18,809 nt of DNA, taken from contig CAMPKU010000059.1 of the NCBI GenBank assembly GCA_946887385.1, forward strand, positions 1 to 18,809. The letters run 5' to 3'. Each line of letters begins with the position of its first letter. The stretch's first letter is position 1. The DNA comes from an uncultured Gammaproteobacteria bacterium. GTDB taxonomy: Bacteria; Pseudomonadota; Gammaproteobacteria; Rariloculales; Rariloculaceae. Below, piece after piece: positions 1-8,761 of this stretch. The notes beneath the pieces were generated by a model. The model was not told the DNA's origin and ran no database searches. It was given only the letters and a program-made list of their open reading frames with translations. The position numbers and the translations under genes were made by a program.

Positions 1-1024
1 AGAAAGCGTCGCGCGCCGCGATCGCTTCGGCGCCACGGGGCGTGCCCGCCGCGAACTCCGCGTTCTCGTACCCACCGAGCGGGCCGTTCCACACGATGGT
101 GCCGGCGCCCTTCAGCCGCTGCGCATACAGCGCCGCGGTGTCGGGGCCGATGTCGAGGATCATCTCGTCGCTCGCCACGTCGCTCGCGGCCTTCACGCGC
201 CCCTTCACGCCCGCCTCGAGGCTCGTGGCCACGACGACGTCGGTGGGCAGCGGAATCTTCGCGCCGCCGAACTCGCCGCCTAGCAGTTTGGCGCCGAATT
301 CCAGCATGTCCTTCTCGTGCAGCGACTTGCCGACATTGACGCCGGACGCGGCGAGGATTGTGTTTGCGATGCCGCCGCCCAGAATCAGCTCGTCCACCTT
401 TGTGGAAAGCGACTGGAGCACTTCGATCTTCGTGGACACCTTCGAGCCGCCGATGATGGCCGTGAGCGGCCGCGCCGGGCTTTCCAGCACGCGCCCGAGC
501 GCCTCGAGCTCCGCCACCAGCAGCGGTCCGGCACACGCGATCGGCGCATGGCGCGCGACGCCGTTCGTGCTGGCTTGTGCGCGGTGGGCGGTGCCGAACG
601 CGTCCATGACGAACACGTCGCAGAGCGCGGCCATGCGCTTGCTCAACTGATCGTCGTCGGCTTCCTCGCCGACGTTGAAGCGCACGTTCTCGCAGAGCAC
701 GATCTCGCCGGGCTTCACGTCCACGCCGTCGAGCCAGCGCTCGACGAGCGGCACCTCGGTTCCTAACAGCTCGGAGAGCTTCGCGGCGACCGGCTTCAGC
801 GATGCTTTCGGATCCGGCTTGCCTTCCTTGGGCCGGCCGAGATGCGACATCACCATCACGCACGCGCCGGCGTCGCGCGCGGCGCGCAGCGTGGGCAGCG
901 CCGCTTCGATACGCGCCGTGCTCGTGATCTCGCCGTCCTTGAGCGGCACGTTCAAGTCTTCGCGGATGAGCACGCGCTTGGCCGTAAGCGCGAGCTCCGT
1001 CATGCGCTTGACCTTGAGAGCCAT
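1..1024 (-). CDS. pgk: Phosphoglycerate kinase, C-terminus cut by window edge
   Basis: Cytoplasmic glycolytic/gluconeogenic enzyme that transfers phosphate between 1,3-bisphosphoglycerate and ADP. I translated the complement from the ATG at 1024-1022. It gives 341 codons without a stop before the window edge, so about 50 C-terminal residues are missing (family length near 390). Visible signatures are the N-terminal R-E-D-L-N-V-P substrate motif (about residues 21-27), SHLGRP, CENVRFN, the DAFGTAHR block, [10 protein letters not shown] and the WNGPLG segment near the cut end. The start lies 4 bases after the gap stop codon and I see no good Shine-Dalgarno in the 3' end of gap, so translation is probably coupled to gap. 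It is the third gene of the tkt-gap-pgk operon. Identity is certain; the C-terminus and what follows (pyk or fba in related genomes) are not visible. Confidence 0.97.
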   Translation of the reverse strand, partial: MALKVKRMTELALTAKRVLIREDLNVPLKDGEITSTARIEAALPTLRAARDAGACVMVMSHLGRPKEGKPDPKASLKPVAAKLSELLGTEVPLVERWLDGVDVKPGEIVLCENVRFNVGEEADDDQLSKRMAALCDVFVMDAFGTAHRAQASTNGVARHAPIACAGPLLVAELEALGRVLESPARPLTAIIGGSKVSTKIEVLQSLSTKVDELILGGGIANTILAASGVNVGKSLHEKDMLEFGAKLLGGEFGGAKIPLPTDVVVATSLEAGVKGRVKAASDVASDEMILDIGPDTAALYAQRLKGAGTIVWNGPLGGYENAEFAAGTPRGAEAIAARDAF

Positions 1025-1028
1025 GGCA

Positions 1029-2042
1029 CTACTTCGCGGCGGCAAAAGCCAGCGTCGTATCGAGCATCCGGTTCGAAAAACCCCACTCGTTGTCGTACCA
1101 CGAGCACACCTTGACGAGCTTGCCTTCGATGACTTTCGTCAAGCTCGAGTCGTACAGCGACGACGCCGGGTTGTGGTTGAAGTCGCTCGAGACGAGCGGC
1201 GCATCGACGAACTCGAGCACGCCCTTGAGCGCGCCCTGGCTCGCCTTTCGGACGGCCTCGTCGATCTCGTTCGACGTGGTGGCGCGCCCCGGCTCGAACG
1301 TGAGATCGACGAGCGACACGTTGATCGTGGGCACGCGCACGGCAAACCCGTCGAGCTTGCCGTCGAGCTCCGGCAGCACGAGACCTACGGCGGCCGCGGC
1401 GCCGGTCTTGGTGGGAATCATGTTCTGCGTGGCCGAGCGGGCGCGGCGCAGGTCGCTGTGATAAACGTCGGTGAGCACCTGATCGTTCGTGTACGCGTGC
1501 ACGGTGGTCATGATGCCGCGCACGATGCCGACGGTGTCGTGCAGCACCTTCGCAAGCGGCGCCAGGCAATTCGTGGTGCAGGACGCGTTCGAGATGACGG
1601 TGTGGCTGCCCTTCAACGCCTTGTGATTCACGCCGTAGACGATCGTGGCGTCGACGTCTTTACCGCCCGGCGCCGAAATGATGACCTTCTTGGCCCCGGC
1701 TTTCAGGTGCTGGCCCGCCTTCTCCTTCGTGGTGAAGAGGCCCGTGCACTCGAGCACGATGTCCACGCCGAGCTGCCCCCACGGCAGCTTCGACGGATCG
1801 CGTTCCGCACACACCTTGATGCGATCGCCGCCCACGACGAGCGAGTCGCCATCTACGCCTACCGGCAAGGGGAACGGCCCGTGCGCCGTGTCGTAACGCG
1901 TGAGGTGCGCGTTCGTCTTGGCGTCGCCGAGATCGTTGATCGCCACGATCTGAATTTCGTGGGTGCGGTTGCTCTCGTAGAGCGCGCGCAAGATATTGCG
2001 GCCGATGCGGCCATAGCCGTTGATTGCAACTTTGACGGGCAT
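1029..2042 (-). CDS. gap: Glyceraldehyde-3-phosphate dehydrogenase (type I)
   Basis: Oxidises and phosphorylates glyceraldehyde 3-phosphate to 1,3-bisphosphoglycerate with NAD(P) in glycolysis, and works in reverse in gluconeogenesis. The 337-residue protein has the N-terminal Rossmann motif INGYGRIGR (residues 7-15), the catalytic block SNASCTTNC with nucleophile C155, the base H182 in TTVHAYT, and the phosphate-site runs GAAAAVG and WYDNEWGF. Length matches the family. A strong Shine-Dalgarno (GGGAGG) stands 6 bases before the ATG. The intact glycolytic motifs and its place between tkt and pgk favour Gap over erythrose-4-phosphate dehydrogenase (Epd), which sits beside pgk in some enterobacteria. 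D37 after the second beta strand (AIND) suggests NAD rather than NADP preference, which is inference. It lies 41 bases downstream of tkt and 4 bases upstream of pgk. Confidence 0.97.
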   Translation of the reverse strand: MPVKVAINGYGRIGRNILRALYESNRTHEIQIVAINDLGDAKTNAHLTRYDTAHGPFPLPVGVDGDSLVVGGDRIKVCAERDPSKLPWGQLGVDIVLECTGLFTTKEKAGQHLKAGAKKVIISAPGGKDVDATIVYGVNHKALKGSHTVISNASCTTNCLAPLAKVLHDTVGIVRGIMTTVHAYTNDQVLTDVYHSDLRRARSATQNMIPTKTGAAAAVGLVLPELDGKLDGFAVRVPTINVSLVDLTFEPGRATTSNEIDEAVRKASQGALKGVLEFVDAPLVSSDFNHNPASSLYDSSLTKVIEGKLVKVCSWYDNEWGFSNRMLDTTLAFAAAK

Positions 2043-2083
2043 GAATGCCTCCCTTCAGCAGGCGGGACGAGGACGGTTGACGG

Positions 2084-4111
2084 TTACAGCAAGCGCTTGG
2101 CTGCGGCGACGACGGCGTCGACCGTAAAGCCGAAGTGCTCGAACAGCGGTTTCGCGGGCGCCGACTCGCCGAAACGATCGATGCCGAGCACGTCGCCGCG
2201 CGAGCCGACGTACCGCCACCAACCGCCGGTTGCGCCGGCCTCCACGGCGAGCCGTGCACCGTTATCCGGCAGCACGTGCTCGCGGTATTCCTTGGGCTGG
2301 CGATCGAACGCCTGCGTACACGGCATCGACACCACGCGCACGGCCACACCGGCGCTTTCGAGCTCGTGTGCGGCTCCGACGGCGAGCTGCACCTCCGAGC
2401 CCGTGGCGATCAACGTGATCTGCGGCGACGCGCTGCCGCTCGCCACGATGTAGCCGCCGCGAGCGATGCTCTCGATCTGCTCGGGCGTGCGCGCCACATG
2501 CGGAAGGTCTTGCCGCGTGAGCACGAGGCAGGTGGGGCCGCCTTGGCGCTCGAGCGCGGCTGCCCAGGCGACGGCCGTCTCGACAGTGTCGCAGGGCCGC
2601 CAGACGTCCATGTTGGGCATCAAGCGCAGGCTCGCAACGTGCTCGATCGGCTGGTGCGTGGGGCCGTCCTCGCCGAGCCCAATCGAGTCGTGCGTGAGCA
2701 CGAAGATGCTGCGCAGGCCGATCAGCGCAGCCATGCGCAACGCGTTGCGCGCGTAATCGGAAAACACGAGGAACGTGCCGCCGTACGGGATCACGCCGCC
2801 GTGCGCGGCTTGCCCGTTCATCATGGCGGCCATGCCGAACTCGCGCACGCCGTAAAAAAGATAGTTGCCGCCGGCGTCGGCAGGCGTGATCGGCTTCGAA
2901 AACTTGTGCAGCGTGTTGTTCGATCCCGTGAGATCGGCCGAGCCGCCGATGAGCTCGGGCAGCGCCGGCGCGAACGCCTCGAGCGCCGTTTGCGATGCCT
3001 TGCGCGTGGCCATTGCTTTGCCGGCCGCGGCGATGGCTTCGATACCCTTCGCAGCGTGCGAGCGCCAGCCGGCCGGCAAATCGCCGCGCATGCGCCGCTC
3101 GAGCTCGGCCGCGAGCTCCGGATACTGCTGCCGATAGGCCGCGAAGCGCGCCTGCCACTCTGCTTCGAGCCGCGCGCCGCGCTCGCGTGCGTCCCACGCG
3201 GCTTTGACGTCGGCGGGGACCACGAACGGCGGCTCGTCCCAGCCGAGATTCTTGCGCGCCGCGGCGGCTTCCGTCGCGCCGAGCGCGGCACCGTGCGTGG
3301 CCGACGTGCCCTGCACGTTCGGTGCGCCGTAGCCGATGATCGTTTTGCAGCAGATCAGCGACGGGCGCTCTCGTTCCGCGCGCGCCGCGTCGATGGCGCG
3401 CCGAACGGCGTCGGCGTCGTGGCCGTCGACGTTCGGCACCACGTGCCAGCCGTAGCCGGCAAAACGCTTCGGCGTGTCGTCGGTAAACCAGCCGCGCGTC
3501 TCGCCGTCGATCGAGATGCCGTTGTCGTCATAGAACGCGATCAGCTTGCCGAGCTTATGCGTGCCGGCGAACGAGCACGCCTCGTGCGAAATGCCTTCCA
3601 TCAGGCAGCCGTCGCCGAGGAACACGTAGGTGTGATGATCGACTACACTCGAGCCGTCGCGATTGAACTCGGCCGCGAGGTGTTTCTCCGCGAGCGCCAT
3701 ACCGACGGCGTTCGCGAGCCCCTGCCCCAGCGGCCCTGTCGTCGTCTCGATGCCGATCTCGAGCTCGCGCTCGGGGTGACCGGCCGCACGCGAGCCGAGC
3801 TGACGGAACTGCTTGAGCTCGTCGAGCTTCAGGTCGTAACCCGTCAAATGCGCCACCGAGTACAGCAGCATCGACCCATGGCCGTTCGAAAGCACGAAGC
3901 GATCGCGGTCAAGCCAGTGCCCGTTCGCCGGGTTGAACCTCAGGTAATCGTTGAAGAGCACCTCGGCGATGTCGGCCATGCCCATCGGCATGCCGGGGTG
4001 ACCGGACTTCGCAGCCTCGACGGCATCCATCGACAACATGCGAATGGCGTTCGCAAGCCGGCGGCGCGAAGGCCTTGCTACGGCGGTCGGATTGTCACTG
4101 CGCAGGGCCAT
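2084..4111 (-). CDS. tkt: Transketolase
   Basis: Thiamine-diphosphate enzyme of the non-oxidative pentose phosphate (or Calvin) pathway, moving two-carbon ketol units between sugar phosphates; cytoplasmic homodimer. The 675-residue protein has the [10 protein letters not shown] start block (H38), SNGHG (H78), TGPLGQG, the ThDP/Mg motif beginning G166-D-G and ending near D196-N, ATHG (H273), the catalytic glutamate E424 in [23 protein letters not shown] (H474, D482) and the C-terminal LVLTRQ domain. Length is usual. The ATG at 4111 adds about 11 residues to the E. coli-type N-terminus, but no alternative in-frame start is visible before [12 protein letters not shown], so I keep it; the Shine-Dalgarno is poor. 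First gene of the tkt-gap-pgk operon. Its promoter should lie in 4112-4310, where I found no convincing -35/-10 pair. A hairpin (GCCGG, 5-base loop, CCGGC) lies just upstream. Confidence 0.97.
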   Translation of the reverse strand: MALRSDNPTAVARPSRRRLANAIRMLSMDAVEAAKSGHPGMPMGMADIAEVLFNDYLRFNPANGHWLDRDRFVLSNGHGSMLLYSVAHLTGYDLKLDELKQFRQLGSRAAGHPERELEIGIETTTGPLGQGLANAVGMALAEKHLAAEFNRDGSSVVDHHTYVFLGDGCLMEGISHEACSFAGTHKLGKLIAFYDDNGISIDGETRGWFTDDTPKRFAGYGWHVVPNVDGHDADAVRRAIDAARAERERPSLICCKTIIGYGAPNVQGTSATHGAALGATEAAAARKNLGWDEPPFVVPADVKAAWDARERGARLEAEWQARFAAYRQQYPELAAELERRMRGDLPAGWRSHAAKGIEAIAAAGKAMATRKASQTALEAFAPALPELIGGSADLTGSNNTLHKFSKPITPADAGGNYLFYGVREFGMAAMMNGQAAHGGVIPYGGTFLVFSDYARNALRMAALIGLRSIFVLTHDSIGLGEDGPTHQPIEHVASLRLMPNMDVWRPCDTVETAVAWAAALERQGGPTCLVLTRQDLPHVARTPEQIESIARGGYIVASGSASPQITLIATGSEVQLAVGAAHELESAGVAVRVVSMPCTQAFDRQPKEYREHVLPDNGARLAVEAGATGGWWRYVGSRGDVLGIDRFGESAPAKPLFEHFGFTVDAVVAAAKRLL

Positions 4112-4241
4112 CGGCGGTTCGCGAGTCTAATGATCGCCTCGGGCCGGAAGAGCCGGCTTGCGGCGGCGGGCGTGGAGTTGACGACGAACATGAATTGTCG
4201 CCTAGCGGATACACGTGGCGCAACCAAACTGCCCGGCGATA

Positions 4242-4257
4242 TGTGAGACAGTGCACT
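4242..4257 (+). promoter_or_regulatory. Possible weak CRP-like half-palindrome upstream of cpdA
   Basis: TGTGA, six bases, then GCACT. The left arm matches the cAMP-CRP consensus in all five positions, the right arm in three of five (consensus TCACA). It lies about 55 bases before the cpdA start in the 199-base divergent region between tkt and cpdA. A link is attractive because CpdA destroys cAMP, but a match of this quality occurs by chance. The rest of 4112-4310 shows no clear promoter, RNA gene or ORF. Confidence 0.15.
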
Positions 4258-4310
4258 CGCGGCGTGCGCCAATTGCGTATCATGAAATCCTTCCATTACT
4301 TACAGCGCTC

Positions 4311-5090
4311 ATGACTCGCAAGAAACCCCTCACCCTCTTGCAGATCAGCGATACGCATCTACACGCCGCGGCCGACAGCCGCATGCGCGGCGTCACGACG
4401 TACGCCACGTTCCTTGCCGTGCTCGAGCATGCGCAGCGCGACCGGCGTTGGCCCGTCGATGCAATTCTCGCCACGGGTGACATCGTGCAGGACGAGAGCC
4501 GGGCCGGATACGAGCGCTTCCGCGACGCCCTTTTGCCGCTCGGCGTGCCGGTGTATTCGATCCCCGGCAATCATGACGATCCGAAGCTCATGGGCGAGAT
4601 TTTGGCGAGCGGCCCGTTTCAGCTCGGCGGCGAGCTGCGTCAGGGATCGTGGTCCGTGGTCCTGCTCAGCACGTTTCTCGCCGGCGAGGACGCCGGCGGA
4701 CTCGGGCCGGCGCGCTTGCTGGGTCTGCGCCAGGCACTCACCGCCCACGCCGGCCAGAATTTACTCGTCGCGATGCACCACCATCCGTTGCCGATGGGTA
4801 GCGCATGGCTCGACGGCGTCGCGCTGCGCGACGCCACGGCGTTCTGGAGCGTCATCGACGCGCACCCGGACGTTCGCGCCGTGATCTGCGGCCACGTGCA
4901 CCAGGCCGCCGACCGCACGCGCAACCGCGTGCGTCTGTTGAGCACGCCGTCGACGTGTGCGCAGTTCCTCCCCAGCAGCGAATTTTTTGCGCTCGACGAT
5001 CGCCCGCCCGGCATGCGCTGGCTCGAGCTCTACGACGATGGCCGCATCGAAACCGAGGTGGCTTGGGTCACCGCGCCGGAGACTGCATGA
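4311..5090 (+). CDS. cpdA: 3',5'-cyclic-AMP phosphodiesterase CpdA (class III metallophosphoesterase)
   Basis: Predicted to hydrolyse cAMP to 5'-AMP in the cytoplasm, lowering CRP signalling. The 259-residue protein carries the complete calcineurin-like di-metal set in order: D14-x-H16 (ISDTHLH), G56-D57, G86-N-H-D, H156-H157-H158 and G194-H-V-H197. CpdA-specific traits beyond the generic fold are the HHHPLP(M/A)GS-W-LD loop, PSTCAQF and the PG.RWLEL..DG tail, very close to E. coli CpdA (about 275 residues). The reading frame is open upstream to 4215, but only the ATG at 4311 places LLQISDTHLH at the normal distance from the N-terminus; there is no clear Shine-Dalgarno. It is divergent from tkt. 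Its stop overlaps the start of the next gene in an ATGA, indicating translational coupling. Another 2',3'- or nucleotide phosphodiesterase is possible but less likely. Confidence 0.88.
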   Translation: MTRKKPLTLLQISDTHLHAAADSRMRGVTTYATFLAVLEHAQRDRRWPVDAILATGDIVQDESRAGYERFRDALLPLGVPVYSIPGNHDDPKLMGEILASGPFQLGGELRQGSWSVVLLSTFLAGEDAGGLGPARLLGLRQALTAHAGQNLLVAMHHHPLPMGSAWLDGVALRDATAFWSVIDAHPDVRAVICGHVHQAADRTRNRVRLLSTPSTCAQFLPSSEFFALDDRPPGMRWLELYDDGRIETEVAWVTAPETA

Positions 5091-5953
5091 ACGCAACTTG
5101 GCTTGCGCTGCCGGTGCTGGCGTTAGCAGCCGGGTCTGCGGCCGCCGATCCCGCCGCGTGGCGCATGAGCACGCGCAGCGGCGGCGAGGTAACGCTGCTC
5201 GGTTCCATGCACGTATTGCGGCCGAGCGACCATCCGCTGCCGGCCTCGGTCGACGCGCTGATCGACCGGGCCGAGCTCATCGTCATGGAGATCGACCTCG
5301 ACGACGTGGATCCCGCCGCACAGCAGCGCGTGATCTTGAGCACCGCGATGCTGCCGCAAGGCACCGTACTGAAAGACGTCGTGAGCGACGACGTCTATCG
5401 ACTCGCCGGGCAGCGGGCGACGGAGGTGGGCATCGATCTTGCGCTGCTCGAGCGCTTCGAGCCGTGGTTTCTCGCAATCACGATTCTCGATCAAGGCTTG
5501 CGCAAGCTCGGCTTTCAAGGCGAGCGCGGTCTCGAGCAGTACGTGCTTGCGCGCTCGCAGCGCGCGAGCAAGGAGATCGTGGGGCTCGAAACACTCGAGT
5601 TTCAAATCGGCATTTTCGATTCGCTGCCGCCCGATGCGCAGCAGGCGATGCTCGAGCAGACGTTGGCCGAGCTCGACGAGGCCGAGACCGCGTTGGCCGA
5701 GATGGTGGCCGCGTGGCGCAACGGCGAGCTCGAGGACCTGAGCGCCGAGCTGCTCGACGACTTCGACGACTTTCCCGGCCTGTACGAAACGCTGGTGACG
5801 AAGCGCAACAACGCCTGGGTGCCGGCACTCGAGCGGATGCTCGCGGACGGGCGCCGCCATCTCGTGGTGGTGGGCGCGCTGCATCTCGTCGGGCCCGACA
5901 GCGTCATCGAGCTGCTCGACGCGCGCGGCCACGACGTCGAACGCCTGCGCTAA
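5087..5953 (+). CDS. Exported TraB/GumN family protein
   Basis: A 288-residue protein whose first 20 residues (a hydrophobic run ending AAGSAAA before DP) look like a signal peptide, so it is probably periplasmic. The TraB/GumN fold is recognisable: GSMHVL at 39-44 (the family GTxH motif, H42), a conserved VMEID acid (E68), the R-G-L-E-Q...GLETLEFQ middle block, and the C-terminal VVVGALHLVGPDSVIELL followed by RGHDVERL. Related folds include TIKI/TraB proteins; GumN is encoded with xanthan genes in Xanthomonas, but the enzymatic role of most bacterial members is unproven. The ATG overlaps the cpdA stop (ATGA), so the two are co-translated, although a cytoplasmic cAMP enzyme and an exported protein have no obvious shared pathway. 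The stop is only 10 bases from the convergent rubredoxin stop, with no terminator hairpin between them. Confidence 0.85.
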   Translation: MNATWLALPVLALAAGSAAADPAAWRMSTRSGGEVTLLGSMHVLRPSDHPLPASVDALIDRAELIVMEIDLDDVDPAAQQRVILSTAMLPQGTVLKDVVSDDVYRLAGQRATEVGIDLALLERFEPWFLAITILDQGLRKLGFQGERGLEQYVLARSQRASKEIVGLETLEFQIGIFDSLPPDAQQAMLEQTLAELDEAETALAEMVAAWRNGELEDLSAELLDDFDDFPGLYETLVTKRNNAWVPALERMLADGRRHLVVVGALHLVGPDSVIELLDARGHDVERLR

Positions 5954-5963
5954 AAGCGGCTGC

Positions 5964-6128
5964 TTAGACCTCGATCATCTCGAAATCTTCTTTGCCGGAC
6001 CCGCAGTCGGGGCAGCGCCACGAGAGCGGAATGTCGGCCCACTTCGTGCCGGGCGCGATCCCTTCGTCTGGACGGCCCTCGGCTTCGTCGTAGATGAAGC
6101 CGCAGATGAGACACATATATTTCTTCAC
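5964..6128 (-). CDS. Rubredoxin (GTG start)
   Basis: Small one-iron electron carrier, cytoplasmic. Starting from GTG at 6128 the protein is 54 residues, the standard rubredoxin length, beginning (M)[15 protein letters not shown]. The four iron ligands are C6-x2-C9 and C39-P-D-C42, with the family's Y13, W30, P34 and W37 and the tail [10 protein letters not shown]. It closely resembles Pseudomonas RubA-type rubredoxins. An open frame runs further upstream, but that extension has no homology features, and the only ATG downstream (M5) would leave just one residue before C6. No good Shine-Dalgarno is visible. The gene lies 65 bases after the LON-domain gene and may be the end of the mpl operon or have its own promoter. 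No rubredoxin reductase, alkane hydroxylase or peroxide-detoxifying partner is in the window, so the electron acceptor is unknown. Confidence 0.93.
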   Translation of the reverse strand: MKKYMCLICGFIYDEAEGRPDEGIAPGTKWADIPLSWRCPDCGSGKEDFEMIEV

Positions 6129-6193
6129 GTCAGCTACTCGCGGAACAGCTCGAGGGCCGTTTTCCTTGTCCAAAGCGTACCACGCGGATTCGC

Positions 6194-6772
6194 TCACCCG
6201 CCCTCGCGACGCGCGTGCAACGCATCGGTGATTCGCTCGAGCCGCTTGAGCACGTCCGGCGTCTCGAGCAACGTTTGCTTGAACTGAAGTGTCAACGGCA
6301 GCAGCTCGATCAGCCGACCGCCTACCCAAACGGCATCGTCGAACGATGTGGCGGCGCCGCGGTACTGCGGCAGCGGCTCGATGAGCCGGCGCAACAGCTC
6401 CTTAAGGGGCGCGTGCACGGGCGGCAACGGCTGCGGCGCCGGCGCGTCGAGCCAGGCCACCATGCCCACATACAGCCCGTCGGCCTCGCGGCGCACGTCG
6501 AGGAGGCGGAATGGCTGCCGCCCGACAACCAAGAGGCCGAGCATGCCGCCGCTCTCCTGATGCCAATCGACGATCTCGGCGCTCGTGCCATGGTCGAACG
6601 TGATGGCCGCGCCCACCTCGGCTCCATCGCGGATCGCGACGACGCCGAAGCGATTGTCGGCTCGCAAGCAGCGCGCGACCATGTCGAGATAACGCGGCTC
6701 GAATATGCGCAACGCGAGCCGCCCTTCGGGCAACAAGACGGCTTGAAGGGGGAACAGCGGCAGCTCGCTCAT
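6194..6772 (-). CDS. LON substrate-binding-domain protein (stand-alone)
   Basis: A 192-residue protein consisting only of a LON N-terminal (substrate-binding) domain. It starts [20 protein letters not shown] and continues through [12 protein letters not shown] (about 21-32), FGVVAIRDG and the [10 protein letters not shown] strand, ending in a helical C-terminal segment ([22 protein letters not shown]). There is no AAA+ ATPase or Ser-Lys protease domain, so it is not Lon itself. Stand-alone LON-domain proteins of about 190-220 residues are widespread in proteobacteria and their role is not settled; binding of unfolded or specific protein segments is inferred from the domain. It starts 23 bases after the mpl stop on the same strand, so it is probably co-transcribed with mpl. 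The Shine-Dalgarno is weak (GAG). Confidence 0.88.
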   Translation of the reverse strand: MSELPLFPLQAVLLPEGRLALRIFEPRYLDMVARCLRADNRFGVVAIRDGAEVGAAITFDHGTSAEIVDWHQESGGMLGLLVVGRQPFRLLDVRREADGLYVGMVAWLDAPAPQPLPPVHAPLKELLRRLIEPLPQYRGAATSFDDAVWVGGRLIELLPLTLQFKQTLLETPDVLKRLERITDALHARREGG

Positions 6773-6795
6773 GTCGACTCGCCGCTGCGGCGCAT

Positions 6796-8172
6796 TCAGG
6801 TTGCGCCCGCGCGCCTTGCGAGCGCCTCGACCAACAGCTGAGGCAAACCCTGGAAGCCACCGTTCGACATCAGCACGACGTTATCGCCGGCCGCAAGCTC
6901 GTCGAGCAGCCGGGCAAGCAGCCCGGAGACGTCGGCGGCCACCGCCAGTCGCGAGCCGAGCGGCGCGAGCGCTTCGGCGGCATCCCAACCGAGGTCCGCG
7001 GGGGCGAGCACGAACACGCGGTCGGCAGCGGCGAACGATGCGTGCAGCGTGTCGCGATGCACGCCCATGCGCATCGTGTTCGAGCGGGGCTCCATGACAG
7101 CGACGATGCGCTCCTTCGGCGCGCGGCCGCGCAGGCCTTCGAGGGTAGTTGCGATGGCCGTCGGGTGATGGGCAAAATCTTCGTACACCGTGACGCCGCC
7201 GAACGTGCCGCGCAGCTCGAGCCGGCGCTTGACGCCCTTGAACCGCGCCAGCGCCTCGAGCGCAACCTCCGGCGCGACGCCCACGTGTCCGGCCGCTGCG
7301 ATTGCGGCCAGGGCGTTCTCGAGATTGTGCTGTCCGAGCAGCGACCAGCGTCCGCTGCCGCGCGCTGCGCCTTGCTCGAAGACGGTGAAGGTGGACTCCG
7401 CGCCCACGGAGTCGTAGGCGGCGTACCAACGTGCGGCGGGGTCGCTCGCGCTGAACGTGGCGACCGGCGTCCATACGCCTCGCTGCAGCAACCGCTCGAC
7501 GTTCGCGTCTTTGCCGTTCGCGATCACCAGCCCATTGCCCGGCACCGTGCGCAGCAACTGATGAAACTGCCAGAGGATGGCAGCCACGTCCGGGTAGATG
7601 TCGGCGTGGTCGTACTCGATGTTGTTCACCACCACCGTGCGCGGCCGGTAGTGAACGAACTTGGCGCGCTTATCGAAAAACGCCGTGTCGTACTCGTCGG
7701 CCTCCACCACGAAGTACTTGGACCCGCCGAGCCGCGCCGAGATGCCGAAATTGTTCGGCACGCCGCCGATCAAAAATCCCGGGCTCAGGCCCGCGTGCTC
7801 CAAAATCCACGCGAGCATGCTCGTGGTGGTGGTTTTGCCGTGCGTGCCCGCTACGGCAATCACCCACTTCTCTGCAAGCACGTGCTCAGCGAGCCATTGC
7901 GGCCCCGAAGTGTACGGCCGGCCGGAATTCAGCAACGCCTCGACCACGGGGCGCCCGCGCGACAGCGCGTTGCCGACCACCACGCTCTGCACGTCCGGTG
8001 CCACGGCCGCGTCGTAGCCCTCTTGAAGGCGGATACCGAGAGACTGCAACTGAGTGCTCATCGGCGGATAAACGTTCTGGTCGGCACCGGACACGTCGTG
8101 CCCCGCTTCTTTCGCGATGGCCGCGATACCGCCCATGAACGTGCCGCAGATGCCGAGAATGTGAACGCGCAT
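6796..8172 (-). CDS. mpl: UDP-N-acetylmuramate:L-Ala-gamma-D-Glu-meso-DAP ligase
   Basis: Murein-recycling ligase: attaches the tripeptide recovered from peptidoglycan turnover to UDP-MurNAc using ATP, bypassing MurC, MurD and MurE. The 458-residue protein (usual length about 450-460) starts MRVHILGICGTFMGGIAAIA, the Mpl form of the Mur-ligase N-terminal domain. It has the P-loop GTHGKTTTT (109-117), VVEADEYDTAFFDKR, NNIEYDHADIYPD, the GQHNLENALAAIAAA central-domain block, and the C-terminal YEDFAHHPTAI...EPRSNTMRMG motif that distinguishes Mpl from MurC. The frame is open far upstream, but the ATG at 8172 is the only start giving the canonical N-terminus. It overlaps the stop of the upstream membrane gene (TGATG), indicating coupling. 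Its presence implies meso-diaminopimelate peptidoglycan with recycling. Confidence 0.95.
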   Translation of the reverse strand: MRVHILGICGTFMGGIAAIAKEAGHDVSGADQNVYPPMSTQLQSLGIRLQEGYDAAVAPDVQSVVVGNALSRGRPVVEALLNSGRPYTSGPQWLAEHVLAEKWVIAVAGTHGKTTTTSMLAWILEHAGLSPGFLIGGVPNNFGISARLGGSKYFVVEADEYDTAFFDKRAKFVHYRPRTVVVNNIEYDHADIYPDVAAILWQFHQLLRTVPGNGLVIANGKDANVERLLQRGVWTPVATFSASDPAARWYAAYDSVGAESTFTVFEQGAARGSGRWSLLGQHNLENALAAIAAAGHVGVAPEVALEALARFKGVKRRLELRGTFGGVTVYEDFAHHPTAIATTLEGLRGRAPKERIVAVMEPRSNTMRMGVHRDTLHASFAAADRVFVLAPADLGWDAAEALAPLGSRLAVAADVSGLLARLLDELAAGDNVVLMSNGGFQGLPQLLVEALARRAGAT

Positions 8173-8696
8173 CAGCTCACCATCGGCAGCAGCGACGTTT
8201 GCAGGCTTACGATGAGCAGCACGTAGCCGAGCATGATGGCCACGCATAGTACGTAAGGCCGCTCCAGGGCACGTGCGAATACGAACGCGGCAATGTCGAT
8301 CGACCAAATGCCGAGCAGCGCAGTCAACATGAGCGGCAAAGTGATTTCCGGCTGCCCCGCCGCGGCGTCGGCCGACGTTGGCAACAAGGGAATCAACGGC
8401 GCGCCGGCCACGTTCAGGATGGTGTCGGTGCCGAGCAATGCGCACATCGTTTGCGGGAAACGCCGTTGCCGGTTGAAGGTGCGCAGCAACGCCCACACGA
8501 ACCACACGTCGAGGAACTGGATCAGCAACGCCACGCCGGCGGCGCGCACATTGCCGTCGTTTGCGAGCAGAATTCCTATGTCCACGCTCACGGCGACGGC
8601 CAAGAGCAGCCAAACCAAGAATCGCGAGGACGGCAGGTGCTCCGGGCCGCGCCGATGAAACATGATGTCGACGAAGGCGCGGATCAGCTGCAGCAC
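8172..8696 (-). CDS. Unknown integral membrane protein coupled to mpl
   Basis: I do not recognise this family. The 174-residue protein (GTG start at 8696; an ATG at codon 12 is the alternative) has four to five hydrophobic segments at about residues 26-46, 54-72, 84-102, 118-140 and 148-170, with a short basic N-terminus (H-R-R) and a basic stretch FNRQRRF after the second. No catalytic motif, cysteine pair or transporter signature stands out. Its stop overlaps the mpl ATG, so the two proteins are made together. A role near peptidoglycan recycling or muropeptide uptake is guilt by association only; AmpG, the usual muropeptide permease, is far larger (12 or more segments). It is divergent from rnd, and the 65-base space between them should hold both promoters, though only a TATCAT -10-like element on the minus strand is visible. 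Confidence 0.8.
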   Translation of the reverse strand: MLQLIRAFVDIMFHRRGPEHLPSSRFLVWLLLAVAVSVDIGILLANDGNVRAAGVALLIQFLDVWFVWALLRTFNRQRRFPQTMCALLGTDTILNVAGAPLIPLLPTSADAAAGQPEITLPLMLTALLGIWSIDIAAFVFARALERPYVLCVAIMLGYVLLIVSLQTSLLPMVS

Positions 8697-8761
8697 TTAA
8701 GACGTTTCCGCTCTCACGGAGCCCGATGATAGCGTATGCGCCTGGATTACGAGGGTGGACG

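Noticed and set aside
42..766. Plus-strand open frames opposite pgk
   Set aside because: The complement encodes intact phosphoglycerate kinase motifs; these frames are its shadows.
2135..4246. 703-codon open frame antisense to tkt
   Set aside because: Low-complexity, arginine/alanine-rich translation with no family motifs; a shadow of codon bias in the GC-rich tkt gene.
4112..4310. Small RNA or short gene between tkt and cpdA
   Set aside because: Open frames here have no start with a good Shine-Dalgarno and no family similarity; no strong promoter or terminator pair frames an RNA.
8697..8761. Promoters for rnd and the mpl operon
   Set aside because: A TATCAT -10-like hexamer is present on the minus strand, but no matching -35 at 16-18 bases, so I did not list it as a feature.
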